6,081 nucleotides of DNA, from assembly GCA_934725655.1 (NCBI GenBank), contig CAKVCJ010000124.1, forward strand, positions 1-6,081, in the 5' to 3' direction. Of this stretch, positions 4,953 through 6,081 are shown piece by piece. The translations under genes and the position numbers were made by a program. This DNA comes from an uncultured Brachyspira sp. (lineage in GTDB: Bacteria; Spirochaetota; Brachyspiria; Brachyspirales; Brachyspiraceae). Numbering within the stretch: position 1 is the first letter of the stretch; each line of letters starts with the position of its first letter. The notes below the pieces were generated by a model. That model saw only the letters and a list, made by a program, of their open reading frames with translations, was not told the origin of the DNA and made no database searches.

Positions 4953-6081
4953 TTAAGATATAGGAGCATTTGATACATACACATTAATTCTATATTTATT
5001 TTTTACTGTTTCTGAATTATATATATTAGTAGCTTTTGCTAATCTATCATTATACTTCTCAACCAAAAAATCAGCATCTTTAACCTTTGGAGCAAGTATT
5101 ACCTCTTTTAATGCCTTATTATCAAATAAATACAAATAGTTTTTGTAAGAGCGTTTCATATTATCATCTATATGCAAAGGATTGCTTCCATATTCAAGCA
5201 GCTGTATAATACGCATCTCCTGTTCTTCTACAAATGAAGAGTCTTTTATTAAGTACTGTATATTCATAAGAAGCTGACAAGAATATTCTAACTCCTCACT
5301 ATTAAAAGACTTAATAATATCAAATATATTATTAAAAATATATCCTATTTTGTTTCTTAATTTATCATAAGAATCTTTTCCATCATTCCAAAGAGTATTA
5401 TAATTTTTGTTCAAGTTTATTATAAGGGTATTATAATCAGATTCACAAGGATTAAATATTATTTCATTCTTTCTATAATTATAATAAAGCACATAATATA
5501 ATGGCAAAGTATTCTCTTCATAAGACTCCATATAAGAATTATTATCTTTGTTATAAGAAAAAGAAAAAAGTATACTTGAGTTTATATTATTAAAAGAAGT
5601 ATCAAAAAAAGACTTATTAAAAACCAAACAGCATCCTGTACCTTCTTTGTTGTCATTTTTACCATATAGTCTATACATAGTAAGTGAATCTTTACATCTG
5701 CTGAAAGAAGTTTGAAGTGCTATAAAGTTATTAATTTTAGAATGTTTTACATTTAAGCTATTATCTCTAAGAAGCTGCATTAAAATTTTACCTTCTTTAG
5801 GGTCATTAGCATTCTTTACACTTGTCATTCTAAACTTATTTTTCTTAAGATAACTATGATAATTTTTTAAATTAGCTTCTTCTGCTTTATCATATCTCCT
5901 ATCAAAAGCCATTTCATCAAATACTTCTATACTAGTGTAATGAGATATCTCTTCTATCTTGTCATAATCTTTTACCGATATTAAATATAAAAGTATATAC
6001 TGAAATATCCATAATCTTTTTAATTTATTTTTATCAGCAATATCTCTTGTAACAAAATAAAAATATTCCTCTTTTTCTTTT
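4953..6081 (-). CDS. DUF2971-family protein, 5' end beyond the window
   Basis: The frame ends at TAA (4955-4953) and is open without a stop to the right edge, giving 375 visible residues and a missing N-terminus. The first ATG (5912-5910) would give 319 residues, but it has no Shine-Dalgarno sequence and would cut off the HYTS motif (visible residues 47-50) that opens DUF2971 domains. From there the family landmarks appear in order: NDPKEG (92-97), SFSRCKDSLTMYRLYG (125-140), an EEQEMRII acidic/aliphatic stretch (285-292) and LKEVILAPK (324-332). Before HYTS lies a helical stretch (about 14-45, with KLKRLWIFQYILLYLISV) that probably ends an N-terminal helical domain, perhaps helical repeats. 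DUF2971 has no assigned biochemical function that I can state with confidence. It is Asn/Tyr/Lys-rich, in line with the AT-rich genome, and shows no signal peptide in the visible part. Confidence 0.85.
   Translation of the reverse strand, partial: KEKEEYFYFVTRDIADKNKLKRLWIFQYILLYLISVKDYDKIEEISHYTSIEVFDEMAFDRRYDKAEEANLKNYHSYLKKNKFRMTSVKNANDPKEGKILMQLLRDNSLNVKHSKINNFIALQTSFSRCKDSLTMYRLYGKNDNKEGTGCCLVFNKSFFDTSFNNINSSILFSFSYNKDNNSYMESYEENTLPLYYVLYYNYRKNEIIFNPCESDYNTLIINLNKNYNTLWNDGKDSYDKLRNKIGYIFNNIFDIIKSFNSEELEYSCQLLMNIQYLIKDSSFVEEQEMRIIQLLEYGSNPLHIDDNMKRSYKNYLYLFDNKALKEVILAPKVKDADFLVEKYNDRLAKATNIYNSETVKNKYRINVYVSNAPIS

Overview
The window is about 6.1 kb of very AT-rich DNA from a bacterial chromosome. 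The strong A/T codon bias, the spirochaete-style lipoprotein signal peptides (lysine-rich start, hydrophobic core, FISC or ISSC lipobox) and the gene content suggest an anaerobic spirochaete, most likely Brachyspira. That genus call is an inference from style; no database search was possible.

Layout. At the left edge is the N-terminal part of a single-pass membrane protein on the minus strand (start at 295, cut by the window edge). A 247-bp divergent control region (296-542) separates it from a plus-strand pair: an 81-residue FmdB-type zinc-ribbon protein (543-788) and rlmN (856-1884), the radical SAM rRNA/tRNA adenine C2 methyltransferase with its cysteines intact. rlmN runs tail-to-tail into a four-gene minus-strand operon with only 12 bp between the stop codons. 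In transcription order the operon is a small lipoprotein with hendecad repeats (4015-3698), a flavodoxin-like protein (3693-3262), a cytidylate-kinase-like NTPase (3240-2626) and a YcdX-type PHP metal-dependent phosphatase (2610-1897). It is headed by an almost perfect sigma-70 promoter (TTGACA, 18 bp, TATAAT).

The right-hand third holds a second lipoprotein gene (4742-4263). Its reading frame ends at a TAG, but the same frame then runs on for 48 plausible codons to a TAA, so the gene may carry a nonsense mutation. Its Shine-Dalgarno sequence lies in a perfect 14-bp palindrome that could hide the ribosome site. Finally, a DUF2971-family protein (minus strand, from the right edge to 4953) is open through the edge; the first ATG (5910-5912) is unlikely to be the true start because family motif residues lie upstream of it.

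Working together: fmdB and rlmN are probably co-transcribed. The lipoprotein/flavodoxin/kinase/PHP genes are spaced like one transcription unit, but no shared pathway is evident from the sequence. I see no mobile element, CRISPR array, tRNA or rRNA. Most of the window looks like ordinary chromosome; the interest lies in the interrupted lipoprotein gene, the hairpin over its ribosome site, the hendecad lipoprotein and the DUF2971 protein.
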